Assembly: GCA_025358395.1 (NCBI GenBank)
Contig: JANYJT010000301.1
Span: 1 to 5,402 of the forward strand
Origin: Bacteroidia bacterium
GTDB lineage: Bacteria; Bacteroidota; Bacteroidia; Bacteroidales; Prolixibacteraceae
Direction of reading: 5' to 3'
DNA: 5,402 nucleotides
Shown: positions 1 through 5,402 of the stretch, piece by piece
Position numbering within the stretch: position 1 is the first letter of the stretch
How the letters are laid out: each line of letters opens with the position of its first letter
The notes under the pieces: generated by a model
Told to the model about the DNA's origin: nothing
Databases searched by the model: none
Seen by the model: only the letters and a program-made list of their open reading frames with translations
Translations under genes and position numbers: made by a program

Positions 1-908
1 GAAAGGATGATGCCAATTTTCTGTCCGGCAAATTTCTCCTTGTTTTCCATAATAACGGCTAGTGGAACCGCACTGGAAGGTTCGATGATGATCTTCATCC
101 GTTCCCAAATCATGCGCATGGCGGCAACGATTGATTCTTCAGAAGAAGTCAGGATCTCATCGACTTGCTGCTGAATCACTGCGAAAGTAAGCTCTCCCAG
201 GGAAGTTAAGAGTCCATCAGCGAGGGTATTAGGATTGTGGGAGGGGTGAATGTAGCCATCCCTGAAGGAGCGAAAAGCATCGTCGGCATTTTTGGGCTCT
301 GCAGCAATTACTTTACATCCTGGAAGAATGGCCTTGGATGAAATAGCAGTTCCCGATAGCAGCCCTCCTCCGCCCACCGGGCACATGACAATATCCAAAG
401 ATTTTATCTCCTCCAGCAATTCCAGAGCAGCAGTACCTTGTCCGCATATTACTTTAAAATTGTTGTATGGATGTACTATGGTTAATTTTAAATTATCGGC
501 AAGATTTTTAAGGGTTTCTTCCCTAGCCTGAAGGGTCGGCTCACAGAAAGTTATGTGAGCGCCATAACCTGCTACCGCGATTTTCTTGACCTCAGGTGCA
601 TTTGAAGGCATAACAATGTGTGCCTGAATACCTCGGATTTTGGCTGCCAGGGCAAGCGCTGCTGCATGATTGCCGGAGGAATGTGTACCTACACCTGATG
701 CGGCCTCATTCTCACTTAGAGAGAAAACAGCATTGGTAGCACCCCTGAATTTAAAGGCACCCACTTTCTGAAAATTCTCACATTTGAAATACAATTCGCA
801 TCCAATCAGGGCATTGATACTTTGACTGGTAAGCACCGGAGTCCGGTGAATGTATGGCTTGATCAACTCGTGAGCATCCTGAATATCAGAAAATGTTGGC
901 AGTTGCAT
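1..908 (-). CDS. Serine racemase / threonine dehydratase-like PLP enzyme (C-terminus cut by window edge)
   Basis: This is an uninterrupted frame of 302 codons from ATG at 908 to the left edge, with no stop reached. It is a fold-type II PLP enzyme of the serine/threonine dehydratase family. Visible motifs are KVGAFKFRGA with the Schiff-base Lys53, the phosphate/substrate loop HSSGNHAAAL (76-85), the PLP-phosphate glycine loop VGGGGLLSG (178-186), and EPSSAVPLA near the end. It follows eukaryotic-type serine racemase closely: Ser78 sits where the racemase acid/base serine (Ser84 in mammals) is, and EPKNADD (204-210) keeps the Glu/Ala/Asp metal-site pattern. Family members racemise and dehydrate L-serine or deaminate L-threonine or hydroxyaspartate; which applies here is not decidable. 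No ACT-type regulatory domain could be seen, and the last ~20 residues are missing. The start lies 39 bases after the stop of the exported-protein gene, so co-transcription is plausible. No promoter motif was recognised in the gap. Family call is confident; substrate is inference. Confidence 0.9.
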   Translation of the reverse strand, partial: MQLPTFSDIQDAHELIKPYIHRTPVLTSQSINALIGCELYFKCENFQKVGAFKFRGATNAVFSLSENEAASGVGTHSSGNHAAALALAAKIRGIQAHIVMPSNAPEVKKIAVAGYGAHITFCEPTLQAREETLKNLADNLKLTIVHPYNNFKVICGQGTAALELLEEIKSLDIVMCPVGGGGLLSGTAISSKAILPGCKVIAAEPKNADDAFRSFRDGYIHPSHNPNTLADGLLTSLGELTFAVIQQQVDEILTSSEESIVAAMRMIWERMKIIIEPSSAVPLAVIMENKEKFAGQKIGIIL

Positions 909-947
909 GATTAATGAGATTAGAATATTGGGTTGAGCAATCTGTTA

Positions 948-1724
948 TTATTTTATACTATCTTTTATTGTTGCGATTTTTAATTTAAATTCGGCGAACA
1001 CATCTTTCACTCGTTTTTCAACTTCATAGGTTGAAGCACTGAAGCTCAAGTTGCTGAAGGCATTAAAATATACCATGAAATTGTCAAGTTCATCGCCCTT
1101 CAGTCCTGTTAACCTTGAGGCAATTTCCTTGTTGTAGACCAAAGAAAAAAGCTGCCATTCCCGCTCAGTTCTGATAGCCACCAAGGTGTTTCTTTTCGAC
1201 TTTTCCTCCTTGTTATACTTGTAATAGAGGAATGATGTTGGATGAAAAATTGCAGTCAATAGCTTGGGTTTTGTTTCGAATTCTCCCCTCAATTCAATGG
1301 GTACTTTACTCATATTTTTGGCATGATCGAGTAACCCTGACATATTTACCTTCTGGCTTTGTCCGGTTATTTCAACGCCTTCCAGCTGGTACCTTACCGG
1401 AGCCATGGTTATGGTGGCATTCTGGTTGGCCATTATCTCACTTACAGGAATTTTCTTGTCAATATATCCTATTGATCTAAAGGTGATTGTGTCTGATGGA
1501 TCAGCTTGTAATGTAAATTTACCCTCCTTATCTGTCATCGTACCACCCCTGACTCGCTGGTTAATTACATTGGCATAAGGAATTACAAGTCCGGTCAGGT
1601 CATCCCTTAGCTGGGCCGACACTTTTACCATATCTTCCGGAAAGTATACCTGCGAGAACCCACTTACGGAAAGGCCGCAAATGAACATTACAAGAAACAA
1701 TGTTTTTTTAAACTCACGTCTCAT
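948..1724 (-). CDS. Exported protein with CarboxypepD_reg-like domain, function unknown
   Basis: This is a complete 258-residue protein. Residues 1-25 look like a Sec signal peptide: basic MRREFKK, a hydrophobic core (LFLVMFICGLSV), and likely cleavage near GFS/Q. Residues ~35-110 fit the carboxypeptidase-D regulatory-like beta-sandwich: VSAQLRDDLTGLVIPYANV, then GGTMTDKEGKFTLQ, then DTITFRSIGYIDKKIPV. In Bacteroidota this domain often opens TonB-dependent receptors, but this protein ends at 258 residues with no plug or barrel, so it is a stand-alone periplasmic or surface protein. The C-terminal ~140 residues are charged, rich in Lys/Glu and aromatics, and match no family I recognise. It has no lipobox cysteine. 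The ATG at 1724 is needed to keep the signal peptide intact; it sits inside a short duplicated segment. The downstream PLP enzyme is 39 bases away. Domain call is fairly firm; function is unknown. Confidence 0.8.
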   Translation of the reverse strand: MRREFKKTLFLVMFICGLSVSGFSQVYFPEDMVKVSAQLRDDLTGLVIPYANVINQRVRGGTMTDKEGKFTLQADPSDTITFRSIGYIDKKIPVSEIMANQNATITMAPVRYQLEGVEITGQSQKVNMSGLLDHAKNMSKVPIELRGEFETKPKLLTAIFHPTSFLYYKYNKEEKSKRNTLVAIRTEREWQLFSLVYNKEIASRLTGLKGDELDNFMVYFNAFSNLSFSASTYEVEKRVKDVFAEFKLKIATIKDSIK

Positions 1725-1738
1725 CTCTTACGTCTCAT
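1716..1738 (-). repeat. Short tandem duplication over the start codon
   Basis: On the minus strand the nine bases ATGAGACGT occur twice, at 1738-1730 and 1724-1716, fourteen bases apart. The second copy supplies the start codon of the exported-protein gene. The first copy opens a five-codon frame (MRRKR) whose TGA stop overlaps the real ATG as ATGA. The surrounding minus-strand sequence continues as a purine-rich GTGAGATATGAG type tract, so part of the translation start region derives from intergenic repeat sequence. Whether the mini-frame is translated is unknown. Confidence 0.6.
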
Positions 1739-1787
1739 ATCTCACAAAGTGCCAACTGTGCCTGAAATATTTATATGACTAAAGTAC

Positions 1788-1820
1788 TTAAGTTCTGGTC
1801 TTGAATCTTACCAGACTTAA
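1788..1820. other. Imperfect stem-loop in the spacer
   Basis: TTAAGTTCTGGT (1788-1799) pairs with ACCAGACTTAA (1810-1820) as an 11-pair stem with one bulged base and a ten-base loop. It lies in the 294-base spacer between the dapL stop and the exported-protein gene. On the minus strand a run of seven T (1837-1831) precedes rather than follows the stem, so it is not a standard intrinsic terminator for dapL. It could stabilise or process the transcript end, or be an operator for the exported-protein gene. Role unassigned. Confidence 0.4.
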
Positions 1821-1854
1821 ATAATAGTACAAAAAAAGTGTTAAATATCCAAAA

Positions 1855-2018
1855 TTGTCTGTGCTGATGACCTCTCAGTGCCGCCCCCGCGCGCTCACCC
1901 TCCCATCTTTTCATCTTCCAACTCTCATTTCTCTGTGCTCATCTTCTCAGCGCCCAATGTTCGAATTTTCGGGGTTGCATTCGCCCGGTCTCCCCCTTCG
2001 TCCACTCTCCCCCTCTTT
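1855..2018 (-). repeat. Purine-rich degenerate repeat tract after the dapL stop
   Basis: Immediately after the dapL TAA, the minus strand becomes a purine-rich, strongly strand-asymmetric tract. It begins with GGGGGAGA-type units (GGGGGAGAGTGGACGAAG, then GGGGGAGACCGGGCGAA). It passes through a short mixed segment and continues as loose repeats of GAAGATGA / GAGAAATGAGAG / GATGGGAGGGTGAG, ending in a GC-rich patch near 1875-1895. Unit length is about 8-9 bases but irregular. No convincing gene lies here: plus-strand frames crossing it are low-complexity or antisense to dapL. A similar tract follows the dapF stop. Confidence 0.6.
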
Positions 2019-3245
2019 TTACATCCTTCGCAGTCGCTCCATCGCCTTCACCACATGCTCCCTTTCGGCGAATGCGGAAAAGCGGAAATATCCTTCTCCG
2101 GCAGGTCCGAATCCGGATCCGGGTGTCCCAACCACATTGGCTTCATTGAGCAGCAGGTCAAAAAACGCCCAGGAAGTGAGACCGTTCTTCGTCTTGACCC
2201 AGACATAGGGCGCATTGATGCCCCCAAAGACTGTAAACCCCTGTTCTTTCAAGCTCTCCAGCATGATACGCGCATTTTCGAGATAGTAGTTTATAACACG
2301 CTTTACCTCTTTAGCGCCTTCGTCAGAGTAAATAGCTGCAGCTGCTTTTTGAACCGGGTAGGAAACGCCATTGAATTTTGTTGTGTGACGACGCATCCAA
2401 AGGGGTTTTACCGGATGTGGTTTGCCGGAGGCATCGAAAGCCATCAGTTCTTCCGGGATGACTGTAAATGCACACCTTGTTCCGGTGAAACCTGCCGTTT
2501 TGGAAAAACTTCTGAATTCAATGGCTACAGTTTTGGCTCCTTCAATTTCAAAGATGGAGTGAGGAATCGTTGGATCGGTAATAAATGCCTCATATGCAGC
2601 ATCATATAAGATGATGCATTGGTTGTGTATCGCGTAATCGACCCACGTTTTGAGATACTCCCTGGTAGCTACTGTCCCGGTAGGATTGTTCGGAAAGCAG
2701 AGGAAAATGAGATCAGGACGTTCTGCAGGTAATTCCGGTAAAAATCCATTCTGCTCATTACAAGGCATGTAGATGATTCCGTCAAAATATCCATTGGAAC
2801 CGCAATTTCCTGTCTTGCCCGACATCACGGTAGTGTCGGCGTAAACCGGATAAACCGGATCGCAGATGGCGATTTTATTGTCACTGCCGAAGACCTCCTG
2901 AATATTTCCGGTATCGCATTTCGATCCGTCAGAGACGAATATTTCATCAGCAGATATGTGAACACCCCGCGACTGGTAATCATTTTTGGCAATGGCTTCT
3001 CTCAGAAAATCATAACCTTGTTCGGGTCCGTAACCTTTGAAAGTTGAGATTTTTCCCATCTCCTCGACGCCCTCATGAAAAGCTTTGATCACAGCGGGTG
3101 TAAGCGGTTGGGTAACATCTCCGATACCCATTCTGATGATCTCCTTTCCCGGATTGGCTTGTGCAAATTCCCGTACCCTGCGACCGATTTCAGGAAACAG
3201 GTAACCAGCTTTAAGCTTCAGATAATTTTCGTTGATTGTTGCCAT
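2019..3245 (-). CDS. dapL: LL-diaminopimelate aminotransferase
   Basis: This is a fold-type I PLP aminotransferase of 408 residues, which converts tetrahydrodipicolinate plus glutamate directly to LL-diaminopimelate and bypasses the succinylated or acetylated intermediates of the classic lysine route. Diagnostic DapL sequence includes the N-terminal [30 protein letters not shown] (39-48), [17 protein letters not shown] (69-85), [12 protein letters not shown] (105-116), CFPNNPTGT (183-191), the PLP-lysine motif [12 protein letters not shown] with Lys249, and the carboxylate-binding region [12 protein letters not shown]. The frame is open upstream to an ATG at 3284, but the start at 3245 is preferred: it gives the conserved [11 protein letters not shown]-terminus and normal family length, and the upstream ATG falls just upstream of the predicted RNA start. 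The gene diverges from dapF across 94 bases and appears intact. Assignment is confident. Confidence 0.97.
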   Translation of the reverse strand: MATINENYLKLKAGYLFPEIGRRVREFAQANPGKEIIRMGIGDVTQPLTPAVIKAFHEGVEEMGKISTFKGYGPEQGYDFLREAIAKNDYQSRGVHISADEIFVSDGSKCDTGNIQEVFGSDNKIAICDPVYPVYADTTVMSGKTGNCGSNGYFDGIIYMPCNEQNGFLPELPAERPDLIFLCFPNNPTGTVATREYLKTWVDYAIHNQCIILYDAAYEAFITDPTIPHSIFEIEGAKTVAIEFRSFSKTAGFTGTRCAFTVIPEELMAFDASGKPHPVKPLWMRRHTTKFNGVSYPVQKAAAAIYSDEGAKEVKRVINYYLENARIMLESLKEQGFTVFGGINAPYVWVKTKNGLTSWAFFDLLLNEANVVGTPGSGFGPAGEGYFRFSAFAEREHVVKAMERLRRM

Positions 3246-3281
3246 TATGATGAACTTTCGATGTAAACATTGTTGATCATA

Positions 3282-3289
3282 CAAAGATA
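3282..3289 (-). promoter_or_regulatory. Predicted -7 element of the dapL promoter
   Basis: Read on the minus strand this is TATCTTTG, an exact match to the Bacteroidota primary-sigma -7 consensus TAnnTTTG. It ends 36 bases before the dapL ATG at 3245, implying a leader of roughly 30 bases. No clear TTTG -33 element is seen at the usual 19-21 base spacing. The site supports choosing 3245 over 3284 as the start. Confidence 0.6.
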
Positions 3290-3306
3290 CAAAATAAATT
3301 TTTGGG

Positions 3307-3314
3307 TACTTTTA
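3307..3314 (+). promoter_or_regulatory. Possible -7 element of the dapF promoter (one mismatch)
   Basis: TACTTTTA matches TAnnTTTG except for the last base, 25 bases ahead of the dapF ATG. No good -33 element was found. It lies only 17 bases from the opposing dapL -7 element, so the two promoters would overlap in polymerase footprint. This is a weak call. Confidence 0.3.
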
Positions 3315-3339
3315 CCGCAAACCTTACAAACCGGCAGTT

Positions 3340-4194
3340 ATGGAAACGAATTTTTTTGTCAAATCACACGGGCTTGGAAATGAGTACATTGTTTTCGACC
3401 AGGCAGCGATTGACTTTGAACTTACCGCCCTACGAACCATTCAGCTATGCAACATCCATGTGGGAATTGGATCGGACGGCATCTTACTGAAAGTCCCTAC
3501 CGTGAAGGCTGATTTTGGATTGAGAATCCTTAATCCGGATGGTTCTGAGGCAGAGAAAAGCGGTAACGGACTAAGAATCTTCGCAAAATATCTGTTTGAT
3601 TATGGGTTTACTGCCAAGAGACAATTTTCCATTGATACTTTGGGAGGAGTCGTTACCGCTCATATCTTAGAATTAGTAGACAATAAGGCCTTTATGATCA
3701 GGGTCGATATTGGCAGGGCAAATTTTAAATCCATCGAAATACCTGTTAATCATACCAATCCGGAATGCTTCGACGAACCTGTCGACATTGACGGCACTCC
3801 ATACCATGTTCATTGTGTTTCTGTAGGCAATCCTCATTGCGTGGTTTTGAGGGATGAGCTTGATGAAACCGAAATTAGAAGGGTAGGACCACTACTTGAA
3901 AACCATCCAATGTTTCCCAACCGGATCAATGTACAGTTCGTTAAAGTCGTTTCGCGCAAGTCGGTCGATGCATTGATATGGGAAAGAGGTGCCGGATTTA
4001 CACAAGCTTCCGGCAGTTCTTCAAGCGCCATCGCAGCAGTCCTGGTAAAAAAGGGTCTGACCGATCGTGAAATTTCTGTCAATATGCCGGGTGGCACGCT
4101 TCAAATTGAGGTCGATGAAGCGTGGAACATTTGTCTGACCGGCGAGGTCAGGGAGATTGCCGGCGGGATACTGAGTCGGGAACTGTTCAGGTAG
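3340..4194 (+). CDS. dapF: DapF-family diaminopimelate epimerase homologue with both catalytic cysteines replaced by serine
   Basis: The protein has 284 residues, normal DapF length, with the two-domain DapF fold signatures in order: KSHGLGNEYIVFD (8-20), HVGIGSDGIL (40-49), NPDGSEAEKSGNGLR (65-79), VSVGNPHCV (160-168), NVQFVKV (197-203), ERGAGFTQASGSSSSA (215-230), MPGGTLQIEV, and TGEVREIAGG. Canonical DapF interconverts LL- and meso-diaminopimelate with two cysteines, in E(M)CGNG and TxACGxG. Here these positions are Ser74 (AGC, 3559-3561) and Ser224 (TCC, 4009-4011). Everything else around the substrate site looks preserved, and the gene is not broken. The divergent dapL upstream and lysA downstream argue for a DAP-pathway role. 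Family membership is certain. Whether it epimerises DAP, uses another substrate or mechanism, or has become non-catalytic is open. A second, cysteine-bearing DapF may exist outside the window. The start is supported by the normal N-terminus. Confidence 0.93.
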   Translation: METNFFVKSHGLGNEYIVFDQAAIDFELTALRTIQLCNIHVGIGSDGILLKVPTVKADFGLRILNPDGSEAEKSGNGLRIFAKYLFDYGFTAKRQFSIDTLGGVVTAHILELVDNKAFMIRVDIGRANFKSIEIPVNHTNPECFDEPVDIDGTPYHVHCVSVGNPHCVVLRDELDETEIRRVGPLLENHPMFPNRINVQFVKVVSRKSVDALIWERGAGFTQASGSSSSAIAAVLVKKGLTDREISVNMPGGTLQIEVDEAWNICLTGEVREIAGGILSRELFR

Positions 4195-4264
4195 GACGAC
4201 TGGGACGACTGTGACGAGAAGGAAAGACTGGGCGACTAGGCGACGGGGAGACTGGGGGAGTGGT
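4195..4264 (+). repeat. Purine-rich degenerate repeat tract after the dapF stop
   Basis: The tract starts directly after the dapF TAG and consists of irregular 8-9 base units: TGGGACGAC, TGTGACGAG, TGGGCGAC, TAGGCGAC, GGGGAGAC, TGGGGGAG. It has few T residues and is strongly strand-asymmetric. It resembles the GGGGGAGAC tract that follows the dapL stop on the other strand. No terminator hairpin is evident in it and it has no credible coding potential. Confidence 0.6.
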
Positions 4265-4280
4265 TAAAGAGGTTTTAATC

Positions 4281-4340
4281 TGTGTAAATTTGTGTAATCT
4301 GTGGTAGGAACTGGGGTTAATATGTGTAATCTGTGGTAGG
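4281..4340 (+). repeat. TGTGTAATCTGTGG-type direct repeats upstream of lysA
   Basis: An exact 18-base direct repeat, TGTGTAATCTGTGGTAGG, occurs at 4291-4308 and 4323-4340 with a 32-base period. A diverged partial copy, TGTGTAAAT, sits at 4281-4289. GGGGAGTGGTT also occurs twice, at 4255-4265 and 4339-4349. Together with the preceding purine tract the repeats fill most of the 188-base dapF-lysA spacer. Function is unknown; they are not CRISPR, having too few copies and no uniform spacers. Confidence 0.75.
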
Positions 4341-4355
4341 GGAGTGGTTTTTTTG

Positions 4356-4363
4356 TAAATTTG
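4356..4363 (+). promoter_or_regulatory. Predicted -7 element of a lysA promoter
   Basis: TAAATTTG matches the Bacteroidota -7 consensus TAnnTTTG exactly and ends 19 bases before the lysA ATG, implying a short leader. It lies just after the last direct repeat and a T-run. No clear -33 TTTG is seen at 19-21 bases. It suggests lysA can be transcribed separately from dapF. The A/T-rich stretch before the ATG, without a Shine-Dalgarno sequence, is typical of the phylum. Confidence 0.55.
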
Positions 4364-4382
4364 TCGATTCAATTTTTTAACA

Positions 4383-5402
4383 ATGAACGAGAAGACATTA
4401 CCATTTTCCATAGAGAAAATATCCGGAATTGCACAAGAATTTCCAACGCCATTTCACATTTACGATGAAAATGGGATGAGGGAGTATGCCAGAAAGTTTG
4501 TAAAGGCTTTCTCCTGGAACAACGGGTTCAAAGAGTACTATGCAATAAAATCGGCACCAAACCCTTTTTTGATGAAGATCTTGCGCGAGGAAGGTTTTGG
4601 AATCGACTGTAGCTCAATGGCAGAACTGGTATTGGCAGAGAAAGTCGGCATGCGCGGCGAAGAGATCATGTTTACATCCAACGACACGCCGGCATATGAA
4701 TATAAAAAAGCGATAGAACTTGGTGCAATCATCAATTTGGACGACTTTGGTCATATCAAATACCTCGAAGAGCAGGTCGGCCTGCCTGAACTGGTTTGCT
4801 TCCGCTACAACCCCGGGGCATTAAAAGAGGGGAATGCAATTATTGGTCATCCCGAAGAGGCCAAATATGGATTTACACGTGAACAGCTCTTTGAGGGATA
4901 CAAGATCCTGCGCGACAAAGGAGTGAAACGCTTTGGTATCCATACCATGGTTGCCTCCAATGAGCTAAACCCCGATTATTTTGTGGAAACAGCCACAATC
5001 CTCTTCGAATTGATTGTTGAACTTTACAAAACGTTGGGGATACGATTCGAATTCGCCAATCTGGGTGGAGGAATCGGCATTCCCTACGAACCCGACCAAC
5101 AAGCTGTTGATCTGGATCGGATGAGCAACGGAATCAAAGAAGGTTACAATAAATTCATCACAGCAAACAGTCTCGATCCCTTGAAAATCTATTTTGAATC
5201 AGGACGAGCCATCACGGGTCCTTTTGGATTCTTGGTATCCAGGGTCTTGCATATCAAGAATACCTATAAAAAATATGCCGGACTCGATGCTTCGATGGCC
5301 AATCTGATGCGTCCTGCTCTTTATGGATCCTATCACCACATTTCGGTATTGAGCGATGAGGAAAATCCCTCGAAATTCATGTACGACGTAACGGGTTCCC
5401 TC
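4383..5402 (+). CDS. lysA: Diaminopimelate decarboxylase homologue (C-terminus cut by window edge)
   Basis: The window holds 340 open codons, with no stop before the right edge. It is a fold-type III PLP decarboxylase of the LysA/ornithine decarboxylase family; LysA converts meso-diaminopimelate to L-lysine plus CO2. Visible motifs are TPFHIYDE (22-29), the Schiff-base lysine in YYAIKSAPN (Lys56), GFGIDCSSMAEL (71-82), NLGGGIGIPY (226-235, phosphate-binding), FESGRAITGPFG (271-282), and LDASMANLMRPALYGSYHHI (301-320), which is strongly LysA-like. The usual GLHCHIGSQ segment instead reads GIHTMVASN (185-193), so Met189 stands where a His normally packs against PLP. The C-terminal ~60-80 residues, including the family's substrate-contacting Cys/Glu region, lie outside the window. 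The gene follows dapF after 188 bases and has its own -7-like site. Family assignment is confident; strict substrate stereochemistry cannot be read from the sequence. Confidence 0.93.
   Translation, partial: MNEKTLPFSIEKISGIAQEFPTPFHIYDENGMREYARKFVKAFSWNNGFKEYYAIKSAPNPFLMKILREEGFGIDCSSMAELVLAEKVGMRGEEIMFTSNDTPAYEYKKAIELGAIINLDDFGHIKYLEEQVGLPELVCFRYNPGALKEGNAIIGHPEEAKYGFTREQLFEGYKILRDKGVKRFGIHTMVASNELNPDYFVETATILFELIVELYKTLGIRFEFANLGGGIGIPYEPDQQAVDLDRMSNGIKEGYNKFITANSLDPLKIYFESGRAITGPFGFLVSRVLHIKNTYKKYAGLDASMANLMRPALYGSYHHISVLSDEENPSKFMYDVTGSL

Noticed and set aside
292..531. Plus-strand frame of 79 codons
   Set aside because: It lies wholly antisense to the serine racemase-like gene, which has clear family motifs.
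1232..1480. Plus-strand frame of 82 codons
   Set aside because: It is antisense to the exported CarboxypepD_reg-like gene and has no recognisable features.
1855..2609. Two plus-strand frames of 117 and 243 codons across the dapL 3' end
   Set aside because: They are antisense to dapL, Ser/Pro/Leu-rich from the pyrimidine tract, and show no domain or motif.
3246..3284. Upstream in-frame ATG giving dapL thirteen extra residues
   Set aside because: The extra residues ([13 protein letters not shown]) are not DapL-like, the ATG lies immediately beside the exact -7 element and upstream of the implied RNA start, and the 3245 start gives the conserved N-terminus.
3541..4020. Sequencing error or frameshift explaining loss of the DapF cysteines
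   Set aside because: The frame is intact with good motifs on both sides of each site, and two separate substitutions (AGC and TCC) would be required.
4281..4340. CRISPR-like array
   Set aside because: There are only two exact copies and one partial copy, spacing is irregular, and there are no cas genes.
4187..4411. Minus-strand frame of 74 codons in the dapF-lysA spacer
   Set aside because: It is a translation of the repeat tracts (Ser/Pro/Arg-rich low complexity) and overlaps the lysA start.
3834..4735. Minus-strand frames at 3834-4097 and 4538-4735
   Set aside because: Both are shadows of dapF and lysA, which are strongly supported on the plus strand.

Overview
The window looks like chromosomal DNA from a member of the Bacteroidota. 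Evidence: three sites fit or nearly fit the Bacteroidota -7 promoter element TAnnTTTG, upstream regions are A/T-rich without clear Shine-Dalgarno sequences, one gene encodes an exported protein with a carboxypeptidase-D-like regulatory domain of the kind abundant in this phylum, and the diaminopimelate aminotransferase (DapL) route is present. I see nothing that fixes the genus.

Layout. On the minus strand, reading leftwards: dapL (3245 to 2019), a 294-base spacer, an exported CarboxypepD_reg-like protein (1724 to 948), then after 39 bases a serine racemase / threonine dehydratase-like PLP enzyme (908 to beyond the left edge). On the plus strand: a dapF-family gene (3340 to 4194), a 188-base repeat-filled spacer, and lysA (4383 to beyond the right edge). 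dapL and dapF diverge from a 94-base shared promoter region. No tRNA, rRNA, CRISPR array or transposase was seen.

The core is a lysine / diaminopimelate (DAP) module: DapL makes LL-DAP directly from tetrahydrodipicolinate, DapF would epimerise it to meso-DAP (for peptidoglycan and lysine), and LysA decarboxylates meso-DAP to L-lysine. The notable point is that the DapF homologue keeps nearly every family motif but has serine at BOTH catalytic cysteine positions (Ser74 and Ser224, encoded by AGC and TCC). The adjacent LysA homologue also departs from its family: the usual HxHIGS-type segment reads GIHTMVASN, with Met where a His normally packs on the PLP ring. Two neighbouring pathway enzymes with altered active sites suggest either a specialised subfamily pair with changed chemistry or an epimerase supplied elsewhere in the genome.

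The spacers hold degenerate purine-rich repeats. One follows the dapL stop directly, a similar one follows the dapF stop directly, a third supplies the start codon region of the exported-protein gene, and a family of TGTGTAATC-type repeats lies upstream of lysA.
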